This document shows, in pieces, positions 14,867 to 23,879 of a DNA stretch of 64,000 bases. Each line of letters opens with the position of its first letter. Positions within the stretch are counted from its first letter, which is position 1. The notes under the pieces are model-generated. The model did not search any database. It was not told the DNA's origin and saw only the letters and a list, made by a program, of their open reading frames with translations. The DNA comes from Myxococcales bacterium (GTDB lineage Bacteria > Myxococcota_A > Polyangia > Fen-1088), in contig JANXXE010000143.1 in NCBI GenBank assembly GCA_025350815.1, positions 1-64,000 on the forward strand, given 5' to 3'. Position numbers and translations under genes: made by a program.

Positions 14867-17247
14867 AGCTCACCTCGCACGCCCAACGCCGGCAGGATGG
14901 GCACGTTCTTGATGGATTGATCCTTGGTGTAATCGTAGGTGTACTGCGCCTGCAGCGGCGCGGGATGCATGTAGATGTTGGTAACGTCCAGGTAGGCCGA
15001 CAGCGTCCAGTGCTGGAACTTCCAGATGCGGTCCACGCGCACGTCCAGCTGATGCTGCGCCTCGTAGCGGCGGGAATTCACCTTGCCGTATTCGGGCTGG
15101 TAATAGCCCAGATCGCTTTGAAATACGGAACCCGTGACAGGTGTGGTGGGCTTGCCCGTCGTGTACTGGAAGCGCCCGCCCAGCCGCCACTTGCCGTCCT
15201 TGAAGGTGCGCGAGCCGACCAGGATCAGCGAATGCGTCTGATCGAAGTCGAACAGTCGTTCAGGCGATCCAGGATCGTCCCGGCGCAGCGAGCGCGACAG
15301 CGTATAAGCCAGCCAGCCGAAGGATCGCTCAGTGCGCGCCCGCACGAACAGCTCGCCGCCGTAGGTCTTCCCGACGCCGCGGTTGTCGTAGGCATCGAGG
15401 CCCGCGCCTGGATCGTTGCGATTCGTCTTCCACCCGATGAGATTGGTGCGCCAGGTATAAAAGCCCGTGGCCTGAAGGGTCAGCCCCTCGCGCAGCTTGT
15501 GTTCGAGGCCCATCGTGGTCTGCCAGGCTTTCTCGGGGTCCAGGCTGCGCTGTGAGAATTCGTCGTTGAAATCCGGTGGCCGCGTATAAAGGCCGCCCGC
15601 CGCGCGCAGCAACAGCCGGTCGGTCAATTTCAGCTTGGCACTGCCACGCGGCTGCAGAACATGGTCGTAGGAGCGCAGAAATCCGTCGTAACGAAGTCCG
15701 GCGCCAATCGTCAAACGCCGGGTCACGTCGACGTCTCCCATCAGCCAAAGGCTGAGGTAGGTCAAGGCCGAAGCTTCCTCGTTAAATTCGATGGGCTTGT
15801 CAAAACTGAAATTCGGGTTCTGCGGATCGCCCTCGCGCGGGGGGCGGGGGAATTTCACGTGGCTGTTGAACCACCAGCGTTCGGCCTCGCCTCCTGTGCG
15901 CACAAGCAGGCGGGGCGTGACGTGGATCCTGGTTTCGTTGCGAAGGGCGGCGCCCGGGCCGTCGAAGCGCAGGTAACGGTCGGGCCCGGCCTCGAAAATG
16001 AATCGACCGTGCATGCCCGAGGCCGTCGTCCGGCTGAACACGCGTTCGCTTTCATAAGTCGCCGACGTGATGGCGCGCAAAAAGGCGGTCTCGTTGACGA
16101 AGGTGGACCCGGTCAGCGAGGGATCCGCGGCGCTGTCCGCGTTGCTGGTCAGCTTGAACAGATCATCGATGCCAAATAGAAAAAATCCCAGGCGCCAGCC
16201 GTCGGTGATCTGCCAGTCGACGCGCGCCTGGTAGTCGTAGTAGCGCGGCAAGGCCGTGAAGCTGAGATCCTTGTTGCCCTTCAGAGCCAGCGGAAGGAGG
16301 GCGTCGATGAATGAGCGCCGAAATCCCAGCGCGAACACCGGATCGTAGCGGCCGGCGTGGTTGGGGCCCAGCAACGGCCCCTGCACGAAACCGCCTGCGT
16401 TGATGAAGGACATCTCGGCGGTGCCGTGATACTGCGACTTCGGCCGGCGCGTCAGCACCTCGACGACGCCGCCCGACGCACGCCCGTATTCCACGCCGAA
16501 GCCGCCCGGCGCGTAGATCACATCGTCGATCATTTCGGATGGCAAGATCGACTGCAGGTTGAAGAAGTGGAAGATGATCGGGACCTCGACGCCGTCCACG
16601 AAAACGCGCGAGTCCGACGGAGCCGAGCCGCGAATGACCAGGCCACCGGCCAGGTTGAAGGTGCCGGTCTGGGCCATGCCCGGCAGGGACTGAACCGCGC
16701 TCAACACGTCGCCGCGCGAGCCAGGGACAACTGTGATCTCCTCGCGGGAAATCTGGGCGCCGCCGGGTGCCGGACGTTCACGCGGGACGATGGTGGTGAC
16801 GCTGACGCTCTCGATCTGGTCGAAGATTCCGATCTCGACCAACTCGGACACGTGTCCGTCGGGTCCGATGGTGACGGGCGTGTCCAGTGCCTCGAAACGG
16901 GGACTGCTGGCGCGCAGGGTCGCGGTCCCGGGTGGCAGCGTGGCGAATTCGAAGATCCCCTGGCGGTTCGAGGTGGTGGTGGCGCCCGTCTCGACCACGG
17001 TGACCTTGGCGCCTGCGACTGTCGTGCCGCGAATCAGGTCCACCACCCGACCGGTCACCGCCGGGCGACTGGGTGCCGCGACCTCTGGCGTGACGGTCGC
17101 CGTGCGCTTGCGCGGCTTGCGGGGAACGGTGCCGGTGGGTGCGCCGGGCTGGCTTTCGATGTCGGGCAGGCGATCGGGATCGGAGTTTGGGTCGAGCGCC
17201 GGTGTGGGCGCCTGCAGAAGAAGCAAAGTGAGGAGGTAGGCAGTCAT
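14863..17247 (-). CDS. TonB-dependent receptor with N-terminal carboxypeptidase-regulatory-like domain
   Basis: The start is ATG 17247 (MTAYLLTLLLLQAP, a signal peptide) with AGGAGGT overlapping the first codons region, not the 31-codon longer ORF. Residues about 60-140 form a carboxypeptidase-regulatory-like beta sandwich (VTGRVVDLIRGTTVAGAKVTVVE, GIFEFATLPPGTATLRA). A plug domain follows (about 170-290: EITVVPGSRGDVLSAVQSLPGM, GGLVIRGSAPSDSRVFVDGVEVP, YGRASGGVVEVLTRRP), then a 22-strand-type barrel to the end. It is an outer-membrane importer powered by TonB. The substrate is unknown. It is divergent from the SahR-like regulator, whose operator lies 90 bases away, so co-regulation by SAH is possible but unproven. 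Confidence 0.88.
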   Translation of the reverse strand: MTAYLLTLLLLQAPTPALDPNSDPDRLPDIESQPGAPTGTVPRKPRKRTATVTPEVAAPSRPAVTGRVVDLIRGTTVAGAKVTVVETGATTTSNRQGIFEFATLPPGTATLRASSPRFEALDTPVTIGPDGHVSELVEIGIFDQIESVSVTTIVPRERPAPGGAQISREEITVVPGSRGDVLSAVQSLPGMAQTGTFNLAGGLVIRGSAPSDSRVFVDGVEVPIIFHFFNLQSILPSEMIDDVIYAPGGFGVEYGRASGGVVEVLTRRPKSQYHGTAEMSFINAGGFVQGPLLGPNHAGRYDPVFALGFRRSFIDALLPLALKGNKDLSFTALPRYYDYQARVDWQITDGWRLGFFLFGIDDLFKLTSNADSAADPSLTGSTFVNETAFLRAITSATYESERVFSRTTASGMHGRFIFEAGPDRYLRFDGPGAALRNETRIHVTPRLLVRTGGEAERWWFNSHVKFPRPPREGDPQNPNFSFDKPIEFNEEASALTYLSLWLMGDVDVTRRLTIGAGLRYDGFLRSYDHVLQPRGSAKLKLTDRLLLRAAGGLYTRPPDFNDEFSQRSLDPEKAWQTTMGLEHKLREGLTLQATGFYTWRTNLIGWKTNRNDPGAGLDAYDNRGVGKTYGGELFVRARTERSFGWLAYTLSRSLRRDDPGSPERLFDFDQTHSLILVGSRTFKDGKWRLGGRFQYTTGKPTTPVTGSVFQSDLGYYQPEYGKVNSRRYEAQHQLDVRVDRIWKFQHWTLSAYLDVTNIYMHPAPLQAQYTYDYTKDQSIKNVPILPALGVRGEL

Positions 17248-17329
17248 TGGCGGCCTCGGGCAACGGTGGCGCGGAAAAAAGTAGTCAGGAGGCTGACGAT
17301 AGTCAAGCCCCATGGCGCACCCCGCAAAA

Positions 17330-17346
17330 TATAATTGCATATATGC
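17330..17346 (+). promoter_or_regulatory. -10 promoter element and overlapping palindromic operator of the sahR-ahcY unit
   Basis: TATAAT (17330-17335) is a perfect -10 hexamer. One base further lies the perfect palindrome GCATATATGC (17337-17346), with AATT on the left and GAATT on the right, so an imperfect 19-base palindrome sits over the expected transcription start. This is where an ArsR-type autorepressor would bind. The stretch is AT-rich in an otherwise GC-rich region. No good -35 was found at the ideal spacing. Confidence 0.65.
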
Positions 17347-18362
17347 GAATTATGGAATATATGTACGGTGTGTCCGCATCTGTGCAGCCGCGCGTCGAGC
17401 TGTTTCGCCTGTTGGGCGATGAGGATCGCCTGCGTCTTTTGGCCCTGTGTGCCGAGGAGGAATTGACAGTCGGTGAGCTGGCCGCGCTGCTGGGCCAAAG
17501 CCAGCCACAGATCACGAAGAAGACCCAAACCCTGCGAGACGCCGGCCTCATGCTGGGCCGCCGCGACGGGACGCGCACACTGATGCGAACGGCGCCCAGC
17601 GACGATACGGTGCTGGCGGTGGCGCTGGACGAAGGCCGCGCCCTGAGCGCGCGTGACGGCAGTCTGTCGCGTGTCGCGGCGGTCGTGGCCCAGCGGGAAG
17701 ATGCGGCCAGGCACTATTTTGCGACGCCGCCCGTCGCCGCCACCGCCCCGGTGGACGCAGGTGAGCTGGCTGCGCTGTTGCCCATCGTCGTTCCGTTGCT
17801 GCCTGGCCGTGCCTTGGCTGTGGACCTGGGCTGTGGCGAGGGCGCGTTGTTGCCGCTGTTGTCCCCGCTGTACCAGCGGGTGATCGCCATCGATCGCAGC
17901 CCGGCGCGGCTGGCGCGTTGTGCGGCCATGATCGCAGCCCGCGGTCTGCCGAACGTGCGTCTGCGCGAGGGCGAGCTGGACGATCCGGCGCTGGCGCAAG
18001 AGGTGGCGGCCAAGCAGGGTGCCGATCTGGTCGTGATGGCGCGCCTGCTGCACCACGCGGCCCGACCGTCGGATGCGGTCGCTGCCGCCGCCCGCTTGCT
18101 GCGTCCGGGGGGATACCTGGCGACTGTTGATTACTTGCCCCACGACGACGAATCCATGCGCGAGCAGGGCGACGTGTGGCTGGGCTTCGAGGCGCGAAAG
18201 CTGCAGTCGTTTGTGGCAGCCGCCCATCTGCAGTGCGTGGCGAATACGCCGCTGCCGCCACCGCGTGTGGCCCACCAGCCGGGTGACGAGACATCGTTGC
18301 CCCTGCAACTGGTCATGGCCCGCCGGGCCGACGAATCTTCGATTTTTCCGAAACGCAATTGA
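17343..18362 (+). CDS. sahR: ArsR-family regulator fused to a SAM-methyltransferase-type domain, SahR-like
   Basis: Residues about 15-95 are an ArsR winged helix ([62 protein letters not shown]). Residues 140-320 are a class I methyltransferase fold ([44 protein letters not shown]). Proteins of this architecture next to ahcY are known as SahR, an S-adenosylhomocysteine-responsive repressor of methionine-cycle genes in Proteobacteria; the methyltransferase-like part is thought to be the SAH sensor. The start is uncertain: ATG 17343 lies inside the operator and may be leaderless; ATG 17352 and 17361 follow in frame. The gene lies 37 bases before ahcY. Confidence 0.8.
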   Translation: MRIMEYMYGVSASVQPRVELFRLLGDEDRLRLLALCAEEELTVGELAALLGQSQPQITKKTQTLRDAGLMLGRRDGTRTLMRTAPSDDTVLAVALDEGRALSARDGSLSRVAAVVAQREDAARHYFATPPVAATAPVDAGELAALLPIVVPLLPGRALAVDLGCGEGALLPLLSPLYQRVIAIDRSPARLARCAAMIAARGLPNVRLREGELDDPALAQEVAAKQGADLVVMARLLHHAARPSDAVAAAARLLRPGGYLATVDYLPHDDESMREQGDVWLGFEARKLQSFVAAAHLQCVANTPLPPPRVAHQPGDETSLPLQLVMARRADESSIFPKRN

Positions 18363-18399
18363 TCAACCACATCTGAAACAATCAATCAGGAGACACGAG

Positions 18400-19857
18400 A
18401 TGGACACGCGAACCGAATTCCCCGCATTCAAGGTCAAGGACATGTCGCTGGCCGAACTTGGCCGCAAGAAGCTGCGCATGGCGGAAAAGGAAATGCCCGG
18501 TCTGATGTCCTTGCGCCAGGAGTTCAAGGGGCAAAATCCGTTGAAGGGCGCGCGCATCGCGGGCTGCCTGCACATGACCATCGAGACCGCCGTGTTGATC
18601 GAGACGCTGGCGTCGCTGGGCGCCGAGGTGACGTGGACCTCGTGCAACATCTATTCGACCCAGGACGAGGCGGCCGCCGCCATCGCCAAGGCGGGCATCC
18701 CGGTTTTTGCGTGGAAGGGCGAGACGCTGCCCGAATACTGGAACAACATCGAGCTGCAACTGACGGCGTTCAAGGGCGGCCTTGGCCCCAACCTGATCCT
18801 CGACGACGGTGGCGATCTGACGCTGCTGGTGCACAAGGGCGTCGAGTGCGAGAAGACCGGCAAGGCGCCGGATCCCGCCAGCGCCACCAACGAGGAAATG
18901 CGGGTGATCTTCCAGTTGTTGCAGGACAGCCTGAAGGCGTCGAAGACACGCTTCACCACGCTGGCCAAGGAAATCAAGGGCGTCTCCGAGGAGACGACGA
19001 CTGGCGTGCACCGCCTGTACGACATGGCCAAGACGGGGTCGCTGCTGTTCCCGGCCATCAACGTCAATGATTCCGTGACCAAGTCCAAATTCGACAATCT
19101 GTACGGCTGCCGCGAATCGCTGTTCGACGGCATCAAGCGCGCCACCGACGTGATGGTCGCGGGCAAGGTGGTTGTCGTTGCGGGCTACGGCGACGTCGGC
19201 AAGGGCTGCGTGCAGGCGGCGCGTGGTCTGGGGGCCCGTCTGATGGTGACCGAGATCGATCCCATCTGTGCCCTGCAGGCGGCGATGGAAGGCTATGACG
19301 TCGTGACGATGGAAGAGGCGGCGCCGCTGGGCGACATCTTCGTGACGGCCACCGGTTGCGTCGACGTCATCCGCAGCGAGCACATGCAGCAGATGAAGGA
19401 CGAGGCCATTCTGTGCAACATCGGCCACTTCGATTCCGAGATCCAGGTGTCGTTCCTCGAGAACAACAAGGAGATCAAGGAAGAGAACATCAAGCCGCAG
19501 GTCGACCAGTTCATCTTCCCGAACGGCAGGCGGCTGACGTTGCTGGCGCGCGGGCGTCTGGTGAACCTGGGCTGCGGCACCGGCCACCCCAGCTTCGTCA
19601 TGTCCAACAGCTTCACCAACCAAAGCATCGCGCAGATCGCGCTGTGGGCGAACGCCACCAAGGGCAAGGACGAAATGACCGGCATGACCTTCGCCAGCGG
19701 CAAGGTCTACACGCTGCCGAAGAAGCTGGACGAAAAGGTCGCCCGGTTGCATCTCGGCAAGGTCGGCGTCAACCTGACCACGCTGACCAAGACCCAGGCC
19801 GAATACCTGGGCGTGCCCGTCGAGGGGCCGTACAAGCCCGAGTACTACCGCTACTAA
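18400..19857 (+). CDS. ahcY: adenosylhomocysteinase
   Basis: 485 residues. It hydrolyses S-adenosylhomocysteine to adenosine and homocysteine, relieving product inhibition of methyltransferases. ATG 18400 follows aggagacacgag, which overrules the longer frame. The substrate domain includes [36 protein letters not shown] and [14 protein letters not shown]; an insertion of about 40 residues ([18 protein letters not shown]) marks the long-insert subclass. The NAD motif [13 protein letters not shown] is intact, and the C-terminus [10 protein letters not shown] is the usual cofactor-contacting tail. The gene lies behind the SahR-like repressor, consistent with SAH-controlled expression, and ends before a hairpin. 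Confidence 0.98.
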   Translation: MDTRTEFPAFKVKDMSLAELGRKKLRMAEKEMPGLMSLRQEFKGQNPLKGARIAGCLHMTIETAVLIETLASLGAEVTWTSCNIYSTQDEAAAAIAKAGIPVFAWKGETLPEYWNNIELQLTAFKGGLGPNLILDDGGDLTLLVHKGVECEKTGKAPDPASATNEEMRVIFQLLQDSLKASKTRFTTLAKEIKGVSEETTTGVHRLYDMAKTGSLLFPAINVNDSVTKSKFDNLYGCRESLFDGIKRATDVMVAGKVVVVAGYGDVGKGCVQAARGLGARLMVTEIDPICALQAAMEGYDVVTMEEAAPLGDIFVTATGCVDVIRSEHMQQMKDEAILCNIGHFDSEIQVSFLENNKEIKEENIKPQVDQFIFPNGRRLTLLARGRLVNLGCGTGHPSFVMSNSFTNQSIAQIALWANATKGKDEMTGMTFASGKVYTLPKKLDEKVARLHLGKVGVNLTTLTKTQAEYLGVPVEGPYKPEYYRY

Positions 19858-19873
19858 GAAGGTGATTGTCGGT

Positions 19874-19906
19874 GTCGCCCGGGGACCTTGTCGGTCGCCG
19901 GGCGAC
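19874..19906. terminator. hairpin between convergent ahcY and cytochrome gene
   Basis: GTCGCCCGG and CCGGGCGAC form a perfect 9-bp stem around a 15-base loop, 16 bases after the ahcY stop and 42 bases before the stop of the convergent gene. It has no T-run. It could act for either strand. Confidence 0.5.
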
Positions 19907-19948
19907 GCGCGTCAGCGCCGGGGGCCAGTCTTCGCCGCGCCGTGAACA

Positions 19949-21286
19949 CTACTTCGAAGACGGTGCCCCGTGGCCGGGGCCCAGGATTTCCTTCACGGCC
20001 TTGGCGTATTCGAACGGGCCCAGGGTCTGGTCGGCGGTGTGACAGCCAAGGCATACGGTTTCGGGCACCTTGCGCGCGGTTCCCTTCTTCTTGTCCACGG
20101 AACGCACGTGACCGACGCCCGGGCCGTGGCAGGACTCGCAGCCGACGTTGGCGAAAAAGGTGGTCGCGGTCTCCAGGCTGCGCGTGCCGCCGGGCTGCAG
20201 GAAACCGACACTGTGGCAGCCGAGGCACGCGGCATCGTGATTGCGCTTCTTTCTGATCAGCGTCGCCAGGGCGTGGGCGTGGTCGGTGGTTTTCCATTGT
20301 TCGAACGCGGGGGCGTGGCACAGCACGCAGGCGTCGTTGCTGGCGTAGTCCCAGGTCTCGAAGGCGGGCGCCTTCTGGGCACCAGGCACTTTCCTTTGGG
20401 GCAGTATCGGGGCTGCGTCCAGTTGCAGCAGGAGGCCCACGCCCAGTTGCTCGGGTACGCTGGCTGCCAGGGGCGTCACATGGTGCGGCGGCGGGCCGGG
20501 CGTGCCTGTACCCGGCCAGACGACGTCCAGGACGCCGGCTGCGCTTGTGGCGTCGCCCGCCTCGACGATCGACGTCTGTCCGGCGACGCCGGCGATTCGC
20601 GGCGCGCCCTCGGTTGACGCGTGGCCAAGAACGACGACGTTGACGCCGCTAACGGCGGCCAGAATTTCCGTCGCCCGTGCTTGTCCGCCGGCCAGATGGA
20701 ACAGGCCCACTATCAGCGATGCCCCTTTGGCCTTTAGCGCGACGACGGCCTCGCGCGCGGCGGCGACTGGGTCGGTGGTGCGCAGGTTCCAGCCCTCGAT
20801 CAGTCCGAAGACGCCGACAGAACGCGCGCCGAGCGGGACCAGGTGATGCGCCAGAAAAAGGCGCTTGCCGTTGTGGCCCAGCAGATTGGTCGCCACCACC
20901 GTCACGTGGGCTGACCGCGCAAGCGCAGCAAAGCGTTCGGGTCCGGCAACCAGATCGGTCTCGCCCGGCGTCACGACGTCGATTCCCATGCGTGCAGCTG
21001 CGGCCAGCATCAGGGCCGGGCGACGCTGGTCGCCAGGCTGTCCTTCTGGGGTTGAAGGCGGCGACAGATCACCTGCGTCCACCTGCAGGATGTCGCTGCC
21101 GGTCGCCCGCGCCCGATCGACGACGGTCGCCCGTCGGGCAAGGCCGGCCACATGCCCGCGCAGTCCCGCCGTGTACGAAAGGGCCGCGCGGGGCTGGGTG
21201 GCTGCAGTGGGATCACGGGCCGTGTGCGCGACCGCGCCCGCCAGCACCGCCGACAGGACGATCCGCAGGCCTGGATTTCGCGCCAT
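19949..21286 (-). CDS. 5'-nucleotidase-like phosphoesterase fused to a tetraheme cytochrome c domain
   Basis: 445 residues with an N-terminal signal-like segment. Residues about 35-300 resemble the periplasmic UshA/CpdB-type metallophosphoesterase fold, with ILQVDAGDL, GIDVVTPGETDL, VTVVATNLL, LIVGLFHLAGG and VVVLGHAS; the usual NGNH motif reads PGETD, so catalytic competence is doubtful. Residues 315-430 hold four CxxCH haem motifs (CVLCH, CLGCH, CESCH, CLGCH) with extra histidines (TTDHAHALATL). This pairing is found in cytochrome c554-like proteins of other bacteria. A periplasmic electron-transfer role is likely; the phosphoesterase part may be structural. The gene converges on ahcY. Confidence 0.8.
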   Translation of the reverse strand: MARNPGLRIVLSAVLAGAVAHTARDPTAATQPRAALSYTAGLRGHVAGLARRATVVDRARATGSDILQVDAGDLSPPSTPEGQPGDQRRPALMLAAAARMGIDVVTPGETDLVAGPERFAALARSAHVTVVATNLLGHNGKRLFLAHHLVPLGARSVGVFGLIEGWNLRTTDPVAAAREAVVALKAKGASLIVGLFHLAGGQARATEILAAVSGVNVVVLGHASTEGAPRIAGVAGQTSIVEAGDATSAAGVLDVVWPGTGTPGPPPHHVTPLAASVPEQLGVGLLLQLDAAPILPQRKVPGAQKAPAFETWDYASNDACVLCHAPAFEQWKTTDHAHALATLIRKKRNHDAACLGCHSVGFLQPGGTRSLETATTFFANVGCESCHGPGVGHVRSVDKKKGTARKVPETVCLGCHTADQTLGPFEYAKAVKEILGPGHGAPSSK

Positions 21287-21295
21287 CGAGACATC

Positions 21296-22492
21296 TTACG
21301 CCACAGGTTGTCGGGAACCCGCCGATTCCTGGAGGCCGGTCATCCGTTCCACCTCGCGCAGCACGGCGGATGCGTCGATGCGTCGCCGGTCGCGCACGAC
21401 GGAAAATTCGGCCGGCAGATCCCCGGGCGCGCAGGCGCGTTCTTCGTCGAGGCACACGATCAGCTTGTCCGCGCTGACCTGCCGCAGATGGGCCAGCTTG
21501 CTGGCGAGGTATTCGGGCGTCCAAAAGCCGACAATTTCAACCAGCACCCGGCGCTGCGGGTGGATGCGGTGCTCGACGAGAAAGTCGGGAAAGATGAGGG
21601 TTCCGCCGGCACGCAGCGGTACAGGCTCGCGGATGAGGTGCCAGTCGGGCGCGAGCCGTTCAAAGTCGTCCGCGAAGCGCTGTTCCAGTCGGCTGTCGAA
21701 GGGCACGGGCGGCGCGGGCGCGAAGATGGGCACGCCGCTTTGTAGCGTGACATCGGTGATGCGGCCCCACAGAAGGGCTTGCGCGCGCAGTTCGAAATGC
21801 GCGCACCACACCAGGTGTGGCAGCAGGGCGGCCAGGGCGCGGCCATACAAAAGGGTGTGGCGGAACAGCGAGAACGGCCCCGAGATATCGAGGACGGGCT
21901 CGGTGTCGGGCGTGGTCTGTTTCACCACGCACAGAAGCCCCTGCAGCTTGGCCAGTCTCACGATGGGGCGTGCGGCCCCGCGCACGCGCAACGCGATCCG
22001 GGACGCCCGCATCAGCGCCGCCTGCGTGACGGCGAGGTTGGTTCGCAACGCCAGTTCGGCCGGGCCCGGCGGTGTGGCGGGGGCGCGCACGCGGCGTTCG
22101 GGCGGCAGATCCGCGAACAGGGATTCCAGCAACGCCGCTTGATCAAGCCCAAGGTCGGCCGCGACCGCGGTCAGAATGTCCGTGGCGGGTGCCCGTGTTG
22201 CCGCCGCTGCCGCGAACACGCGCGCGCGCAGGTCAGGTGGTGGCGCGACGGCGATGTTTTCCCGCCGCCACAGGCGGGCCAGCACCCGGGTTGCGCACCG
22301 GCGCTTGAAGTGGGGCGCCTGGCACGGCAGGGGTTCGGCCAGACGTTCGGCAAGCTCCCGCCAGCGGCGCCCCTCGAAACGCTGCATTTCGCGCAGCAAG
22401 ACCTGCAGCCAGGGCTCGTCCTGTGGGCCCAGGAAGTCGAAGAACGCCTCGCTGTCCGTGACCCTAAGCGGCAGTTCGCGTTCGGGCAGCAA
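21296..22492 (-). CDS. DUF790 family nuclease, Bax1-like partner of XPB helicase
   Basis: 398 residues from a TTG start at 22492, chosen because a perfect AAAGGAGGT lies ten bases before it and because LLPERELPLRV matches the normal family N-terminus; the ATG at 22540 would lack such a site. The middle is helical. The C-terminal nuclease core is clear: LIFPDFLVEHR, RRVLVEIVGFWTPEYLASKLAHL and ADKLIVCLDEE follow the PD-(D/E)xK pattern typical of Bax1. Archaeal Bax1 binds XPB and cuts DNA at the fork. The gene overlaps the helicase by 29 bases, so translation is coupled. Role: repair of bulky lesions, by analogy. Confidence 0.85.
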   Translation of the reverse strand: MLPERELPLRVTDSEAFFDFLGPQDEPWLQVLLREMQRFEGRRWRELAERLAEPLPCQAPHFKRRCATRVLARLWRRENIAVAPPPDLRARVFAAAAATRAPATDILTAVAADLGLDQAALLESLFADLPPERRVRAPATPPGPAELALRTNLAVTQAALMRASRIALRVRGAARPIVRLAKLQGLLCVVKQTTPDTEPVLDISGPFSLFRHTLLYGRALAALLPHLVWCAHFELRAQALLWGRITDVTLQSGVPIFAPAPPVPFDSRLEQRFADDFERLAPDWHLIREPVPLRAGGTLIFPDFLVEHRIHPQRRVLVEIVGFWTPEYLASKLAHLRQVSADKLIVCLDEERACAPGDLPAEFSVVRDRRRIDASAVLREVERMTGLQESAGSRQPVA

Positions 22493-23837
22493 GGGGCTCC
22501 GACCTCCTTTCCGCCTGCGCCATCTCGCCGCTGGCGGCAATGACCAGTTCGTAGATCAGCGCGCGCTTGCCGGGGGCGGGGCGCAGCAAGCGGCCGACCC
22601 GCTGAACGTGCTCGCGCGCGCCGTGGCTGCCGGCGACGACAATGCCCACCTCGGCGTCGGGAACGTCGATGCCTTCGTTCAGAACCTGCGCTGATACCAG
22701 GGCGCGCAACGAGCCTTCGGCAAAACGCTTCAGAACCGCCTGCCGTTCCCTGGAACCGATGTCGCATGTCAGGGGCATGATCAAATGTTCGCGCGCGATG
22801 GCGTACGCGGTTTCGTTGTTGGCGACGAAGATCAGTGTCCGCTGAGCGTGGTGGCGCGCCAGCAGCACACGCAGGGCATCCTGCTTGCTGCGCGGGTAGG
22901 CCAAAAGGCGACTGGCCCGGCGCCAGGCAGACAGGCCGATGCGTCCCTCGTCGGTGCATCTGGCGTGACGGATGAAATCTTCCCACTGGCTGCCCAGGCG
23001 CGCACCCCGAAAGGCGGCGAAGGCCTTGCGGTACACATCGGTAAGGGCGTCGTATTCGCGGCGTTCGTAGGGATCCAGACGCAGTCGCCATGTGATGCGA
23101 TCAAGCGGCGCCAGCGCGTCCCCGGTCAGATCCCCGACGGCCAGGTGACAGACCACGGGTCCGATCAGCGTCGTGATTCGATCGGTCGCGGCACCCGGCG
23201 CGCAGGGCGTGGCGGTCAGCCCAAGACGCAAGGGCGCGATGGTCATTTCCAGTGCCTCGTCGCGGCCGCCGCTGCCGAAGTGGTGCGCCTCGTCGATGAC
23301 CACCAAACCAAACCGGTCGCCCAGGACGGACATGTGGCGGTGCGCGCTGGCGAAGGTCGCCACTGTGATGGGCGCCAGTGTCCGTTCGCCGTCGCCGAAG
23401 CGTCCGACGACGCCGTCATAGAATTCGTCCAGCGCCCCGCACCACTGGGCCACAAGAGCCCGCGTCGGCACCAGGCACAGGATCGGCGCGCGCGTGGCCG
23501 CCATGGCCGCCATCGCCACGCGGGTTTTCCCGGCACCCGTCGGAAGAACAACCAGCCCGCGTCGGCCGGACATGCGCCACGCTTCAAGGGCGGCCTCCTG
23601 GTAGGGCCGCAGCGGGATGGGATGAAAGCCGGACGGATTGGCCAAACGCGGGGACGGCCTGTCCGACACCGGGACGTCCCGCTGCCGCAACGCCGTCAGC
23701 AGCGAATACGTCAGCCGCGCGGGCGCCCTGAAGCAGCCGACCCGATCGTCCCACAGAACGCCGGGGATCTCCTGGATCCGGGCGCTGTCGGGGACGTCAT
23801 GCAGAAGAAGGGTGCCGCGATCGAAGACCAGTCGCAT
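22464..23837 (-). CDS. XPB-like DEAH-box DNA helicase
   Basis: 457 residues, superfamily 2. The N-terminal 70 residues (MRLVFDRGTLLLHD, LWDDRVGCFRAPA) form the damage-recognition-like domain of short XPB proteins. The motor shows Q-motif region LRPYQEAALEAW, Walker A VVLPTGAGKT, motif Ia LVPTRALVAQW, DEAH box VVIDEAHH, motif III GLTATP, and motifs IV-VI (TLIFVANNETAYAIA, VLNEGIDVPDAEVGIVV, HVQRVGRLLRPAPGKRALIYEL). It matches the stand-alone archaeal/bacterial XPB group rather than RecQ or UvrB. It is co-transcribed with the Bax1-like nuclease, the known partner, and probably unwinds DNA around damage for that nuclease. Confidence 0.9.
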   Translation of the reverse strand: MRLVFDRGTLLLHDVPDSARIQEIPGVLWDDRVGCFRAPARLTYSLLTALRQRDVPVSDRPSPRLANPSGFHPIPLRPYQEAALEAWRMSGRRGLVVLPTGAGKTRVAMAAMAATRAPILCLVPTRALVAQWCGALDEFYDGVVGRFGDGERTLAPITVATFASAHRHMSVLGDRFGLVVIDEAHHFGSGGRDEALEMTIAPLRLGLTATPCAPGAATDRITTLIGPVVCHLAVGDLTGDALAPLDRITWRLRLDPYERREYDALTDVYRKAFAAFRGARLGSQWEDFIRHARCTDEGRIGLSAWRRASRLLAYPRSKQDALRVLLARHHAQRTLIFVANNETAYAIAREHLIMPLTCDIGSRERQAVLKRFAEGSLRALVSAQVLNEGIDVPDAEVGIVVAGSHGAREHVQRVGRLLRPAPGKRALIYELVIAASGEMAQAERRSEPLAARTRTAA

Positions 23838-23879
23838 GCCGTCGCTCGATGCGACGGACGTGCCAAGACGCAGACGCGA

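Noticed and set aside
18382-19752. 456-codon minus-strand ORF opposite ahcY
   Set aside because: It is the antisense shadow of a highly conserved gene; its translation is rich in Arg/His/Gln with no recognisable domain.
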